Below, piece after piece: positions 27,401 to 34,941 of a DNA stretch of 64,000 bases. The notes below the pieces were generated by a model. The model searched no databases, was not told the origin of the DNA, and worked only from the letters and a program-made list of their open reading frames with translations. The translations under genes were made by a program, and so were the position numbers. This stretch comes from Cytobacillus firmus. Its GTDB lineage: Bacteria > Bacillota > Bacilli > Bacillales > Cytobacillaceae. The DNA is taken from contig NZ_CP098323.1 in NCBI RefSeq assembly GCF_023657595.1, positions 4,550,001 through 4,614,000 on the forward strand. Reading direction: 5' to 3'. Each line of letters starts with the position of its first letter. Positions within the stretch are counted from its first letter, which is position 1.

Positions 27401-28720
27401 AGGGAACTCAGCACCTTTTATGCTTCCTTCCAAGAAGTCAAGGCCATAGTTGAATTCATGGTTTCCTAAAGTTGCAGCATCGTAGTCCAATAGATTCATT
27501 GCTTCGTAGATTGGATGTGTTTCGTTTTCGATTAACCCTTCAGAAACAACTCCTTTTCCTCCAAGAAGAACGACGGATTTGCCGTCTACAAGTGCATCAG
27601 TTCCCGCCGGCAATGAGCCTTGCTTAACCAGCAGCAATGGAGCATCTTCTTTAGCAGCCAGCACCGAGCCTGTTAAAGCATCTGCAAAACCATAGCCATT
27701 TGAAACAAATACTTTGCTCTTGATTTCGTCAAGCTCAGTCGCTACTTTTACCGCTGTTTGGAAACGGTCTTTTCCTGAATAGCGTGTTGGATTCTTTACA
27801 GCTTTTTCAACAGCTGTACTAATAACGCCTGAACCCCCAACAAGAATCGTATTTTCCTTGTTTGCAAGTGCATCGGCAGTTGCTTTAGGAAGAGAGTTCT
27901 TGCCTGTTAATAGAATTGGAATGCCATTTTTAGCCGCATATGGAGCAATGGAAAGGGCATCCGGGTAGTCACCGCCGTAAGCCAGTATAGCTGTATCTGC
28001 GCTTCCGCCTAATTCACCTGCAATCTCGGCAGCTGTTTCGAAGCGATCAGCGCCTGAAATCCTTTTAACCCAAACTTTCAAATCTTTTGAAATTTCTTGT
28101 TGTACTGCTGTAGAAACAGCTCCTGTACCGCCAACAATCAGGACTTTCTTAGCTCCTAATCGTTTAATTTCATTTTTTGTATCAGCATTTAGCTCTTTTG
28201 TCTTTGTTAATAGAATTGGGGCATCATATTTATAAGCCAGAGGTGTAGCCGCAAGCGCATCCGCAAAGTCATCTGCTCTGGCAATCACAACTACATCGGA
28301 CGAATCCCAGCCCTTTTTCGAAACTTCTACAGCTGTTTTAAAACGGTCTTTCCCTGATAATCGGTCCGCAAATGTCAGCGGATCGACTTTTGCTATGTAA
28401 TCCGTATAAGGATTTCCCTGGAGAAGGTCCCCATTATCGAACAGTAAATTATTTTCGTTCTCGGCACGTTCTTCCTTTATTAAAGTCGATACTTTTACAA
28501 GTCCCTTATCGACCGGTGCATCTGAATAATAGTCATGGTTCATAATGCTTCCATGGACATCAGTCGTTTCCATGATCTTAAGTTTTACATATGCCTCATT
28601 GGATAAGACATTTTTCGGCAAAGAATCGGCTGAGACGCCGGCTCCTAATGGAGAAAGCATACCTACAGCAAGTGTAGAAACTAGCAATCCGCTAAACTTC
28701 TTTTTTAAACCCATTTTCAC
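24413..28720 (-). CDS. YfkN-like bifunctional nucleotidase with a CWB2 cassette inside the first catalytic domain
   Basis: 1435 aa with a signal peptide (1-31). The first metallophosphoesterase domain begins with DVHG (54-57) and GD (97-98). It is then interrupted at about residue 117 by three complete CWB2 repeats (LSGKDRFKTAV, ISGADRFETAA, YSGKDRFQTAV) that end near 397, and resumes with THPIYEAMNLLDYDAATLGNHE (GNHE at 419-422) and GHTH. A 5'-nucleotidase C-terminal domain, a second metallophosphoesterase (NDLHG, GDV, GNHE, GHNH) and a second 5'-nucleotidase C-terminal domain follow. The family hydrolyses 2',3'-cyclic nucleotides, 3'- and 5'-nucleotides outside the cell for phosphate and nucleoside supply. 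B. subtilis YfkN is wall-linked by sortase; this protein ends at GRIIKVNK with no LPxTG signal, so the inserted CWB2 set presumably replaces the anchor. Confidence 0.92.
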   Translation of the reverse strand: MKMGLKKKFSGLLVSTLAVGMLSPLGAGVSADSLPKNVLSNEAYVKLKIMETTDVHGSIMNHDYYSDAPVDKGLVKVSTLIKEERAENENNLLFDNGDLLQGNPYTDYIAKVDPLTFADRLSGKDRFKTAVEVSKKGWDSSDVVVIARADDFADALAATPLAYKYDAPILLTKTKELNADTKNEIKRLGAKKVLIVGGTGAVSTAVQQEISKDLKVWVKRISGADRFETAAEIAGELGGSADTAILAYGGDYPDALSIAPYAAKNGIPILLTGKNSLPKATADALANKENTILVGGSGVISTAVEKAVKNPTRYSGKDRFQTAVKVATELDEIKSKVFVSNGYGFADALTGSVLAAKEDAPLLLVKQGSLPAGTDALVDGKSVVLLGGKGVVSEGLIENETHPIYEAMNLLDYDAATLGNHEFNYGLDFLEGSIKGAEFPYVSANVYKDDHDDDPANDVNYIKPYQIIEKKVKDEKGKEQTVKVGVIGFVAPQIMQWDKANLQGKVVTEDVVASAKKWIPEMKKDGAEVVVALSHSGFDGDKTNKENTAFALSEVEGIDAILMGHTHKSFPSNDASFKVDGVDTAKGTINGVAAVQANVDGSNLGVIDLTLAKVDGKWTVKDSQSEVRATSKDVSNDQALVDVLKSSHEETVKYINSPVGETTAPIHSYFARVQDDPSVQIVSNAQKEFVENALKGTEYENLPVLSSAAPFKAGRNGASEYTNIPKGTITIKNVADLYKYPNTVQAVKLNGAEVKEYLEWTAGNFNQIDPSKTDEQNLINSEFAVYNFDTLDGVTYEIDVTQPAKYDSAGKVANEGASRIKNLEFNGKPVKEDQEFVIATNNYRAAMAVVNPDGNRIIYQSADENRQVLMNYIIKNKTINPSADQNWKLSPIYGDVNVVFESSPAAKDIAAGTENIEYVGEGSNGFHKYAVNMSRPFEVQLLGINDLHGQLDTFNAKLGAEGAGGIEYLAAYLKEREAENPNTFMLHAGDVAGASSPVSALLQDEPTIKLLNEIGFDLGTLGNHEFDEGVDEMLRLINGGSHPKTVDKYGEFEGANFPYVVSNVVDSKTKEPILDPYVINEVNGVKIGFIGVAYSDTPAIVTPSGVAGVEFTDEAEAINKYTKELKDQGVKSIVVVSHNPIKSDTDGKNPTEELVEIANKVDDEVDVMFGGHNHQYANTVVDGKLLVQSFSYGTAFSDVDLTIDPVTKDIVKKEAEIVTAYRDGIEPDAEIKAMLDVYLEDVAPILNEKIGTTTTGISRDENADGESPMGNLIADSMIAATGTEFAFMNPGGIRAEIDAGEITWKEAFTVQPFGNDLVTMDLTGAQVKTLLEQQWGSKQRILKVAGLKFSYDTSKEAGKRIVSVTKADGTPIADTETYSVTVNNFMADGGDELHVLKEGKNRVVDVVDLEALVSYIKDQGKVDPVIEGRIIKVNK

Positions 28721-28764
28721 CTTTTTTCCACCTCTCGTCTAATGTCTGACAAGACGATTATATA

Positions 28765-28778
28765 CTAAAAATAGTAAA
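28765..28778 (-). promoter_or_regulatory. Shared upstream motif, copy 2, with a TATAAT -10
   Basis: TTTACTATTTTTAG on the gene strand, immediately before TATATAATCG. TATAAT is a perfect -10 about 37 bp from the start codon. The motif overlaps a small dyad ATAGTA-TTT-TACTAT. Confidence 0.5.
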
Positions 28779-28779
28779 A

Positions 28780-29119
28780 TACTATCATTTTTTGTTAAAA
28801 AAGTGTTAAAATTTTGACGATTTTTGTATAGACTTTGAAAACGCTAACATTTTTTTCATTTCCTAATCATTGGTGGTATCCGAATGGACAGGAGAACAGA
28901 AATAAAACTGAATGCTCTTAAGGAGTCTAGGATTATCGGTGGATCCCATTATGCAGGGGATTTCCTGAATTATGGGCATCCCTCTTATAACTATGAGTAT
29001 GATCCTTTTGTTATCTGCCAGTTTTAACCTGCATTCCCTCCGAGGTTTGGACCGGATTATATGATATTAAAACTTTTTCCCCGGGACACACCTGTGCCAA
29101 CCTTTATGGCCTTATAAAT
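28780..29119. other. Intergenic stretch with only a doubtful 47-codon ORF
   Basis: An ATG at 28884 (plus strand) opens 47 codons (MDRRTEIKLNALKESRIIGG...) ending at 29027. There is no good ribosome binding site and I see no relatives, so I do not call a gene. The rest is without features I can name; with the gene remnant next to it, this may be a decayed locus. Confidence 0.4.
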
Positions 29120-29150
29120 AAAAAAGCCCATCACCTGTTAGGCAATGAGC
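29120..29150 (-). terminator. Terminator overlapping the end of the aldehyde dehydrogenase remnant
   Basis: Minus-strand stem GCTCATTGCC / GGTGATGGGC (10 pairs with G-U) followed by TTTTTTATTTAT. It begins inside the last codons of the remnant, so it was that gene's own terminator. Confidence 0.75.
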
Positions 29151-29272
29151 TCTTTTAAAATAACCAGCTTTAACTCTATCATTTCATTAATTGCATATTT
29201 AATGCCTTCCCTGCCGACTTCACTTTCTATAATGCCACCGTACGGCATGTGGTCAACGCGGAAGCTTGTCGC
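29138..29272 (-). pseudogene. Aldehyde dehydrogenase, C-terminal remnant only
   Basis: Read leftwards, about 40 codons give [10 protein letters not shown], then [20 protein letters not shown] and a stop at 29138. This is the highly conserved end of NAD(P)-dependent aldehyde dehydrogenases (compare [32 protein letters not shown]). The reading frame carries on upstream only weakly (WLATS) and the rest of a 480-residue enzyme is absent. The first part was evidently lost by deletion; the terminator has survived. The substitution of the usual KxSG by IESE fits drift after loss of function. Confidence 0.8.
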
Positions 29273-29325
29273 TAACCAGATATAATGGTCCTAGAACAGC
29301 TTAGCTATAGCCAAGCCGTTTGATT

Positions 29326-30054
29326 TCATACAGGTTTTCTTAGCTTCTTAACAGCTGTATAGATGAATAAAATTCCCAATATGGTGGTCAAAAAGGGATA
29401 TAAATAAGGAAAATAGAAAACAGGATAGCTATTCCAGTCATCTGTGTAATAGCCGGCTCCTCCAAAATACATCGGCGGGATGAGCTTTGTCTGTAATTTA
29501 TCTTTATTTTTATACGTAAAAGGTTCTTTCGTCAATGTGCCATCTTCCTCAATCGTAATGGCCATATACTTGAGCTCTTCGATTGGTATAAAATCTTCCA
29601 TTCTATCTTTTGCCCCGTTCATTTGGAGGACAATGACGAAAGATTCCTGATCTGTTTTTTTATCCAATACTCTCCAATAAGAAATATAATGAGTATACTG
29701 GTTCAAGCCTTCTTGTCCGATCTCAACCGGGTAGTCTTTAAGGACTTCCTGCGTTAAGCTATCAACCGTAATATAAATAGCTGCCGGAACAACCACACGG
29801 TCCCAAGGGTCCTTGTATGACTCGTTTTCCTTCAGGATTCGGTAAATATCGATCTTCGAACCGCCAAACTCATACTCAGTTGGTACCCCTTTATACATCT
29901 CATTTAATTCTGTTATTCTATATTTATTTTTCATTTCAAAGTCATAGACCTTTTCCATGACCAGCTCACTGGTGACCGGGATGGATACCGCAAATAAAAA
30001 GATTCCCAATAATAATATAAAAGCCAATCCCACTATTCTGAACTTCTTCATCAT
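29326..30054 (-). CDS. Membrane-anchored protein with an extracytoplasmic domain, unknown function
   Basis: 242 aa from the first ATG of an ATG-ATG pair behind AAAGGA. One membrane segment near the N-terminus (about 6-25), a soluble middle of about 180 residues (acidic, rich in Tyr and Lys, with WRVLDKKTDQESFVIVLQMNG), and a second segment near the C-terminus (PYLYPFLTTILGILFIYTAV) followed by KKLRKPV. The middle domain should face outside. I recognise no family. It is separated from the large CWB2 gene upstream by a terminator. Confidence 0.6.
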   Translation of the reverse strand: MMKKFRIVGLAFILLLGIFLFAVSIPVTSELVMEKVYDFEMKNKYRITELNEMYKGVPTEYEFGGSKIDIYRILKENESYKDPWDRVVVPAAIYITVDSLTQEVLKDYPVEIGQEGLNQYTHYISYWRVLDKKTDQESFVIVLQMNGAKDRMEDFIPIEELKYMAITIEEDGTLTKEPFTYKNKDKLQTKLIPPMYFGGAGYYTDDWNSYPVFYFPYLYPFLTTILGILFIYTAVKKLRKPV

Positions 30055-30111
30055 AATTCCTTTCGCCAATCAGGATACTTTATATATTTTACCAAGATCA
30101 TCTAGTAAAAT

Positions 30112-30146
30112 ATATAAAAAATCCCAGCTGCATGTTTAGCTGGGAT
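30112..30146 (-). terminator. Intrinsic terminator
   Basis: Minus-strand stem ATCCCAGCT / AGCTGGGAT with an 8-base loop, followed by TTTTTTATATATTTT. It lies about 220 bp downstream of the 784-aa surface-protein gene, whose 3' untranslated region would therefore be long. Confidence 0.85.
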
Positions 30147-30369
30147 AAGCTGTTCTTTCAGAAGTCTTCTTATCATAAAATGCAGATCCACCATTAATTG
30201 ATTGACCATAATTTCTTTCCTTTATGAACTTGCACTTCTAAAGAAAATTATTGATTTTAAAGTTTTACACGCTTCGATTATTTCTATTATTTTTCGGGAA
30301 ATAATATGCTTTAAATGTCGTTATATGAGTTTCCAGCACTTGGTGAACTGAAAACAGTCTTTTTATTTT
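30147..30369. other. Probable 3' untranslated region, no gene seen
   Basis: AT-rich sequence between the stop codon at 30370 and the terminator stem. I find no ORF with a ribosome binding site and no clear structure beyond a weak ACTG/CAGT hairpin at about 30348. Confidence 0.4.
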
Positions 30370-32724
30370 TTATTTCTTAACAGAGAAGGAGTACTCCTCG
30401 AATATGGAATTAGAATAGTTATCAATCTTTATATAATATTTTCCGGCCGGTAAAGATACCGTTTCTGTTACTTGTTCTGCTGTAACATTATTATAAGGTG
30501 TATACAGATAATTAAGAGTTGTGCCGGATCCATCTACGATTTCATAATACCAGCTGCTGTCTTCTTTTGTTAGTGCTGTTAAAGAAATAGTACTTGGCTT
30601 ATCTAACTGGAAGGAGTAGAAATCATTGTCGCTTCCACTCTGAATAGATCCTGTTATTTCTGCACCTATGCTGATTGGGTTCGAAGATTGAACACTGTTA
30701 TTGAACTCTTTCTCGTAGTTGCTCACTTTGCTGAAGTTAACCTTAATTTCATATTCAGCATCTTTACTGGACGAGTAATTTTCAATCACAAGGTAATATT
30801 CACCTGCCGGCAAACCAATCGGAACATTAGAGTAGCCGCTTGCATAATCATCGTATTTTGTGTTGAAGTACGCATATGGCTCACCATTCCGGTTTATAAC
30901 CTGCACTTCCCAGCTTTTACCCGGGGTGTTTTTCACGTTTACATTTATTTTGCCTGCAGAATCTAAAGTGAATTTATAAAAATCTACTGTTTCGGATTTA
31001 CTTAATAAGCCTTTATAGCTTTTATTCAGTTCCAGAATGTTTGCCGTTTCGATGGTGTTATTAAATTCCTTTTCAAAGTAATTGCCTTGAATATACTGTA
31101 CATTAAACTTGTACTCTTCGTCCTGTGCATCACTATAATGATCAATCAGGAAGTAATAGGTTCCAGCTGGCAAACCAGTCCGATAGCTTGCAGCTCCATT
31201 TGCATACGTTCCATAATCAGTAGAAAAGTATGTAAATATTTCTCCTTTCTCATTCATCAACTTGCCTTCCCACGCAACTCCAGGCTTCTGGTCCATTTTC
31301 AATTCCACTTGCCCTGGGGCTGCCAAAGTGAATTTGTAATAATCCAGGTCCCCGCTATCTTGCAGAGCCCCTTTGTAGTCCGCATTAACATTTATTTGAT
31401 TTGCTGCTGCAATCGTATTGTTCATTTCTTTTTCATAATTGTTGCTCTTTGTATATTTAATAGTAAATGAATATGGAACTTTATATCCATCTGAATAGTT
31501 TTCAATATTAATATAGTATGTCCCCTTCGGAAGCCCCACCGAATTATTCGTTACTCCTGAAGCCCCGGAGCTGTAGTTAGTGGAGAAATCCTCAAGTGAA
31601 TCCCCATTAGCCGTTAATATAGTGGCATACCAGCTTGCACCACTTGTTTGTTTAAGCTGGAGGGTGATATTTCCAGGTTCAGTGATGGTAAACTGATAAT
31701 AATCTTCATCCCCGTAATCCGCCAGCTTGGCACTATAAGTCTTGTTTACATCAATTTTGGCTGACTTCTCAAATGTATTATTCGCCTGTAAATCATTCAT
31801 TTGAGTTAATACATTATTAGAAACAGCTCCATTGCCGCCTAATGCAGTCAAACTTGAGTAAACATTCGAGTTTAGATGGCTCTTAATAGCGTCTGGAAGC
31901 TTAGTTGGCTGAACCAAAAGCATGGCTCCATTATTCTTTGCTGCTAAAACGGATCCTGTTAACGCATCCGCAAAGCTGGTGCCAGTGGCAGCATATGCCG
32001 CTGGAGCTTTGGACTGGAACTGGTTAATAATTGCAACAGCTGTCTGATAGCGATCCTTCCCTGAAACGCGTTTGGCATTGGGTGCTTGAGTCAGCAGGCT
32101 ATCAGCTAAGATCCCCTTTCCTCCAACAAAAATTGTTTCTGACTTGCCTTTAAGCTTTTCCTTTGTTACTTCCGGCAATGTTTTCGTTTCACTCAACAGA
32201 ATTGGGTATCCCATTCTGGCTGCATATGGTGCAATGGATAAAGCATCCGGAAAGTTTCTTCCATATGCAATAATAGCTTTATTGCTGTTTCCCAGCTTGT
32301 CAGCTATTAGCGCGGCTGTTATGTATCGGTCTTTTCCGCCTATACGTTCAATAGAAAGTCCCATAGAGCGAAGTTCCGCTTCGACATTTTCCGTAATAAT
32401 TCCTTTACCGCCCAGGATGACTGCTTTTTTTGCTTTTAAACTTGAAATCTGTTTCCTGGTTACTTCACCAAGGGTATTTTTTTTAGTCAGCAGAATTGGT
32501 GCATTTAGTTTGTAAGCTAACGGACCACCCGCTAAAGCGTCAGGAAAATTATCTCCAATCGCCAGTACAACCGTATCAGCTGCAGTCCAGCCCTTTTTCG
32601 AAATGTTAACTGCTGTCTCATAGCGGTCTTTTCCTGATAATCTGGTACTTTCTGCGTAGGTTACTTCCTGAGTAAAGAATATAAGTATAACCAGACTCAG
32701 GAAAACGTATAATGATTTTTTCAT
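30370..32724 (-). CDS. Triple CWB2 surface protein with four PPC-type repeats, 784 aa
   Basis: Signal peptide about 1-24; three CWB2 repeats at about 27-310 (LSGKDRYETAV, IGGKDRYITAA and VSGKDRYQTAV). Four PPC-like beta-sandwich repeats of about 115 residues follow. Each starts with an N-E(K/M)-NNT-type stretch and a DxDYYxFT strand and ends with a GLPxGxYYxxIxNYSD strand (LPKGTYYINIENYSD, LPAGTYYFLIDHYSD and so on). The protein ends in the last PPC strand, with no sortase signal. PPC domains often bind carbohydrate or accompany secreted proteases; here they make the whole effector part, so a binding or adhesive role is likely. Copy 3 of the shared motif lies upstream. Confidence 0.88.
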   Translation of the reverse strand: MKKSLYVFLSLVILIFFTQEVTYAESTRLSGKDRYETAVNISKKGWTAADTVVLAIGDNFPDALAGGPLAYKLNAPILLTKKNTLGEVTRKQISSLKAKKAVILGGKGIITENVEAELRSMGLSIERIGGKDRYITAALIADKLGNSNKAIIAYGRNFPDALSIAPYAARMGYPILLSETKTLPEVTKEKLKGKSETIFVGGKGILADSLLTQAPNAKRVSGKDRYQTAVAIINQFQSKAPAAYAATGTSFADALTGSVLAAKNNGAMLLVQPTKLPDAIKSHLNSNVYSSLTALGGNGAVSNNVLTQMNDLQANNTFEKSAKIDVNKTYSAKLADYGDEDYYQFTITEPGNITLQLKQTSGASWYATILTANGDSLEDFSTNYSSGASGVTNNSVGLPKGTYYINIENYSDGYKVPYSFTIKYTKSNNYEKEMNNTIAAANQINVNADYKGALQDSGDLDYYKFTLAAPGQVELKMDQKPGVAWEGKLMNEKGEIFTYFSTDYGTYANGAASYRTGLPAGTYYFLIDHYSDAQDEEYKFNVQYIQGNYFEKEFNNTIETANILELNKSYKGLLSKSETVDFYKFTLDSAGKINVNVKNTPGKSWEVQVINRNGEPYAYFNTKYDDYASGYSNVPIGLPAGEYYLVIENYSSSKDAEYEIKVNFSKVSNYEKEFNNSVQSSNPISIGAEITGSIQSGSDNDFYSFQLDKPSTISLTALTKEDSSWYYEIVDGSGTTLNYLYTPYNNVTAEQVTETVSLPAGKYYIKIDNYSNSIFEEYSFSVKK

Positions 32725-32806
32725 TTTTTCCTCCTATTGTAAAATTTTCCTTTTAATTATATTACTATACACGACTATAAGTCTAGGATAAAAGAACTAA
32801 AATAAA

Positions 32807-32820
32807 CTAAAAATTGTAAA
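32807..32820 (-). promoter_or_regulatory. Shared upstream motif, copy 3 (13 of 14)
   Basis: TTTACAATTTTTAG on the gene strand, 83 bp before the start codon, followed by TTTATTTT. It differs from the other two copies at one base. Confidence 0.4.
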
Positions 32821-32833
32821 CTCAGGATAAAAT

Positions 32834-32860
32834 TAAAGAGAGTCCCCTATAGAGACTCTC
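32834..32860 (-). terminator. Probable terminator
   Basis: GAGAGTC / GACTCTC stem with a 9-base loop; the minus strand continues TTTAATTTT. It lies between the small protein at 33032 and the promoter of the surface-protein gene. Confidence 0.6.
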
Positions 32861-32938
32861 CAGTTTTCCTATTCGGCTTTTGTTTTAATTATGATAACTC
32901 TCATTTTCCTATCAGTTTGAAGCTTAAATAATAGGTAG

Positions 32939-33017
32939 AATAGTATTTTCTTCAAGTCTTTTATCCTTTAGATCATAAAACTAAAAGGTACAGGAAGATT
33001 TCAAGAAAATACTATTT
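32939..33017. repeat. Long imperfect inverted repeat
   Basis: AATAGTATTTTCTTCAA at 32939-32955 is repeated inverted at 33001-33017 (16 of 17). The interior also pairs (CCTTTAG against CTAAAAGG). The whole can form a stem-loop of about 79 nt just after the stop of the 68-aa gene. It may be a processed terminator or a small mobile repeat. Confidence 0.5.
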
Positions 33018-33031
33018 TCATCCAGCATCCT

Positions 33032-33238
33032 TTACTTTTCTGCCATGACACGATCGCAAACTTCAAATAAATTTTCCAGGCACTCATTTCTTACTCTTTC
33101 ATGACAGATGAAGTCATTCCTGATTTCATGCTCCAGCCGGGCAGCAATTATAGACAGTTTTTTTTCGTCTCCCTCTTTTGAAAGGAAACTTGAAACCTTT
33201 TGCTCAAAATACTCTTCTGTTCCATAGAATTCTTTCAT
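33032..33238 (-). CDS. Small acidic cytosolic protein, unknown, 68 aa
   Basis: The ATG is preceded by AAGGAGGAG with good spacing, so the gene is credible. The protein is probably mostly helical, with no signal or membrane segment and two Cys (in DFICHERVRNECLENLFEVC there are three, at HExxxxEC-type spacing). The Cys/His cluster could bind a metal. I do not recognise a family. It stands alone on its strand. Confidence 0.6.
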   Translation of the reverse strand: MKEFYGTEEYFEQKVSSFLSKEGDEKKLSIIAARLEHEIRNDFICHERVRNECLENLFEVCDRVMAEK

Positions 33239-33406
33239 GTTACTCCTCCTTTATTAATCCCCCTATAATATCCATTTCCCCAAAAATTATTAAGCAAACC
33301 AATAGAATATACCTCTCCCAATCCTTTGTAACCCATCTTATCCAATTTCAGGATGTTTTATTAATGGCGCGCTAAAGTTATATTAAAATTGTTTTACATC
33401 TGGGTT

Positions 33407-33435
33407 TTGGAAGTCTCTTTCCTTTAGTATATAAA
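33407..33435 (+). promoter_or_regulatory. Sigma-A-type promoter for the acyltransferase gene
   Basis: TTGGAA, 17 bp, TATAAA; 33 bp before the start codon. Confidence 0.55.
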
Positions 33436-33468
33436 AGGTATTTAATCCTCCCCAAGGAAGTGAGATTA

Positions 33469-34578
33469 ATGAGTACTTCTCGCGGACATGTTTCCGAGAT
33501 TCATATATTAAGGGCTATAGGCTGCCTATTTGTCGTTGCTGTTCATGTTTCTGGTTCTTTTTATTATGAACATGGCGAAAAATATAACGAATTTACATTA
33601 TTTATCAATCAAATAAGCCGCTTTGGAACACCATTGTTTGCCCTAATCAGCGGTTTTCTGCTATTTTACCAGGCGCGATTTAAGGGCTTTGATCTTCATA
33701 GATTCGCTGTTAGCCGATTTACAAAGATTGGCTTTCCATTCTTGTTTTGGAGTGTATTCTATTTACTATTTACGTATTTAGTACTTGGCGTAAATCCATT
33801 GGTGCCCGGCGAAAAGCAATTCCTGGTGAACTTCATATTCGGCAATGCTTATTATCATTTATATTTTATGTCTATTGTCTTTCAGTTTTACTTGGTATTT
33901 CCGCTGCTGCAGGCAGTTAAATCAAAAATGATTTGGCCAGTGCTGCTTATCGGAGCAATATGTATAAACTATTACTTTGTAAAGTCATTCAACCCTGGGG
34001 AATTCGAAGGAATTCTTGGGAGTATCCTGAGTCAGCGGGCATTTTTGCCAAGCTGGATTTTCTATTTTATTTTTGGCGGGTTCCTCGCTTATTTCTGGGA
34101 ACCATTACGTGCATTTTCAAAGAAATATAAAGTTTTATTGGGGATTGCGGTTCTAATTGTCACAGCTGCCGCTGTATGGGAATACAAAACAATGGGGTCT
34201 ACACCGTCTAATAGAGTGACGAATATGATCAACATTCCAATCATTACTCTTTTTGTCATTGGGATCGGAGAACAAATCCAAAAAATCAGGTGGCTGAACA
34301 GCTTTATTACCCAGATAGGAACATTATCTATGGCCATCTATCTGGTACATCCATTTGTTCTATATAGCTTTATTCAAATTGCACCGGATATTGTCTGGAA
34401 AACGGCACTCTTTCCTTTCGTTTATGCCCTTATTTTATTAGGTTCCATTGCAATGGTGAAGGCGATACAATTGATACCGCTTAATCAATACATCCTTACA
34501 GTGCCAGGCACTAAGAACCAGAAGAGAAATACCACGGTAAAAACATCCGCTCTGCAGGTAAAATCAAATTTACAATAA
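33469..34578 (+). CDS. Acyltransferase 3 family membrane protein
   Basis: About 369 aa with ten hydrophobic segments. It opens with the family signature: EIHILRAIGCLFVVAVHVSG, in which the His of VAVHVSG would be the conserved catalytic-type residue. FGTPLFALISGFLLF is the second family block. Acyltransferase-3 proteins O-acetylate polysaccharides, teichoic acids or peptidoglycan, passing acetyl groups outward. I use the ATG at 33469 behind AAGGAA rather than a GTG three codons earlier. It is monocistronic with promoter and terminator; a target among the wall polymers is likely but not shown. Confidence 0.85.
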   Translation: MSTSRGHVSEIHILRAIGCLFVVAVHVSGSFYYEHGEKYNEFTLFINQISRFGTPLFALISGFLLFYQARFKGFDLHRFAVSRFTKIGFPFLFWSVFYLLFTYLVLGVNPLVPGEKQFLVNFIFGNAYYHLYFMSIVFQFYLVFPLLQAVKSKMIWPVLLIGAICINYYFVKSFNPGEFEGILGSILSQRAFLPSWIFYFIFGGFLAYFWEPLRAFSKKYKVLLGIAVLIVTAAAVWEYKTMGSTPSNRVTNMINIPIITLFVIGIGEQIQKIRWLNSFITQIGTLSMAIYLVHPFVLYSFIQIAPDIVWKTALFPFVYALILLGSIAMVKAIQLIPLNQYILTVPGTKNQKRNTTVKTSALQVKSNLQ

Positions 34579-34583
34579 AAGTT

Positions 34584-34624
34584 AAAGCCCGAGCTGCTAT
34601 TATACAGAGCTCGGGCTTTTTTTT
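34584..34624 (+). terminator. Terminator of the acyltransferase gene
   Basis: AAAGCCCGAGCT / AGCTCGGGCTTT, 12-bp stem with T8. Confidence 0.92.
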
Positions 34625-34638
34625 CAGTTGAGACCAAA

Positions 34639-34664
34639 AGAAAAAAGCGGAAAGCACCGCTTTT
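34639..34664 (-). terminator. Terminator of the peptide/regulator operon
   Basis: Minus-strand AAAAGCGG / CCGCTTTT stem, 6-base loop, followed by a T-run; 18 bp after the peptide stop codon. Confidence 0.85.
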
Positions 34665-34681
34665 ACTAAATGATTATTATA

Positions 34682-34897
34682 TTAATGTTCTGAAGGAATT
34701 CCTAAGCTGTGTTCAGATGGAATACCAGCTAACTCAACTGGCTTGCCAATACTATGTTCAGATGGTATGCCAGCTAAATCTGCAGGTTTGCCAATACCAT
34801 GCTCCGATGGTATGCCAGCCTCCAGGGTTCCCGTTAATGATGCTCCAGCGCCGATTAATCCTAAAGCCAACGCCCCAGTTAAGATTAACTTTTTCAT
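34682..34897 (-). CDS. Secreted peptide-pheromone precursor with four GIPSEH copies
   Basis: 71 aa. N-terminal signal sequence MKKLILTGALALGLIGAGAS. The rest is a repeat: AGIPSEHGIGKPADL, AGIPSEHSIGKPVEL and AGIPSEHSLGIPSEH, i.e. a 15-residue period with GIPSEH four times, the last at the extreme C-terminus. At DNA level the 45-base units are recognisable but diverged at third positions, so the peptide is under selection. The start is the ATG at 34897 behind GAGAGGAG; a further upstream in-frame ATG lies in that Shine-Dalgarno. It follows an RRNPP-type regulator by 44 bp in the same direction. By analogy with PapR, NprX and Phr peptides, it would be exported, trimmed and re-imported to bind that regulator. 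The mature form is unknown; an octapeptide ending in GIPSEH is my guess. Confidence 0.75.
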   Translation of the reverse strand: MKKLILTGALALGLIGAGASLTGTLEAGIPSEHGIGKPADLAGIPSEHSIGKPVELAGIPSEHSLGIPSEH

Positions 34898-34941
34898 GAC
34901 ATAAGCTCCTCTCATTCATAATTTATCGAATTATTTATATA

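Noticed and set aside
28884-29027. 47-codon ORF
   Set aside because: No good ribosome binding site and no recognisable family; kept only as a note in the intergenic entry.
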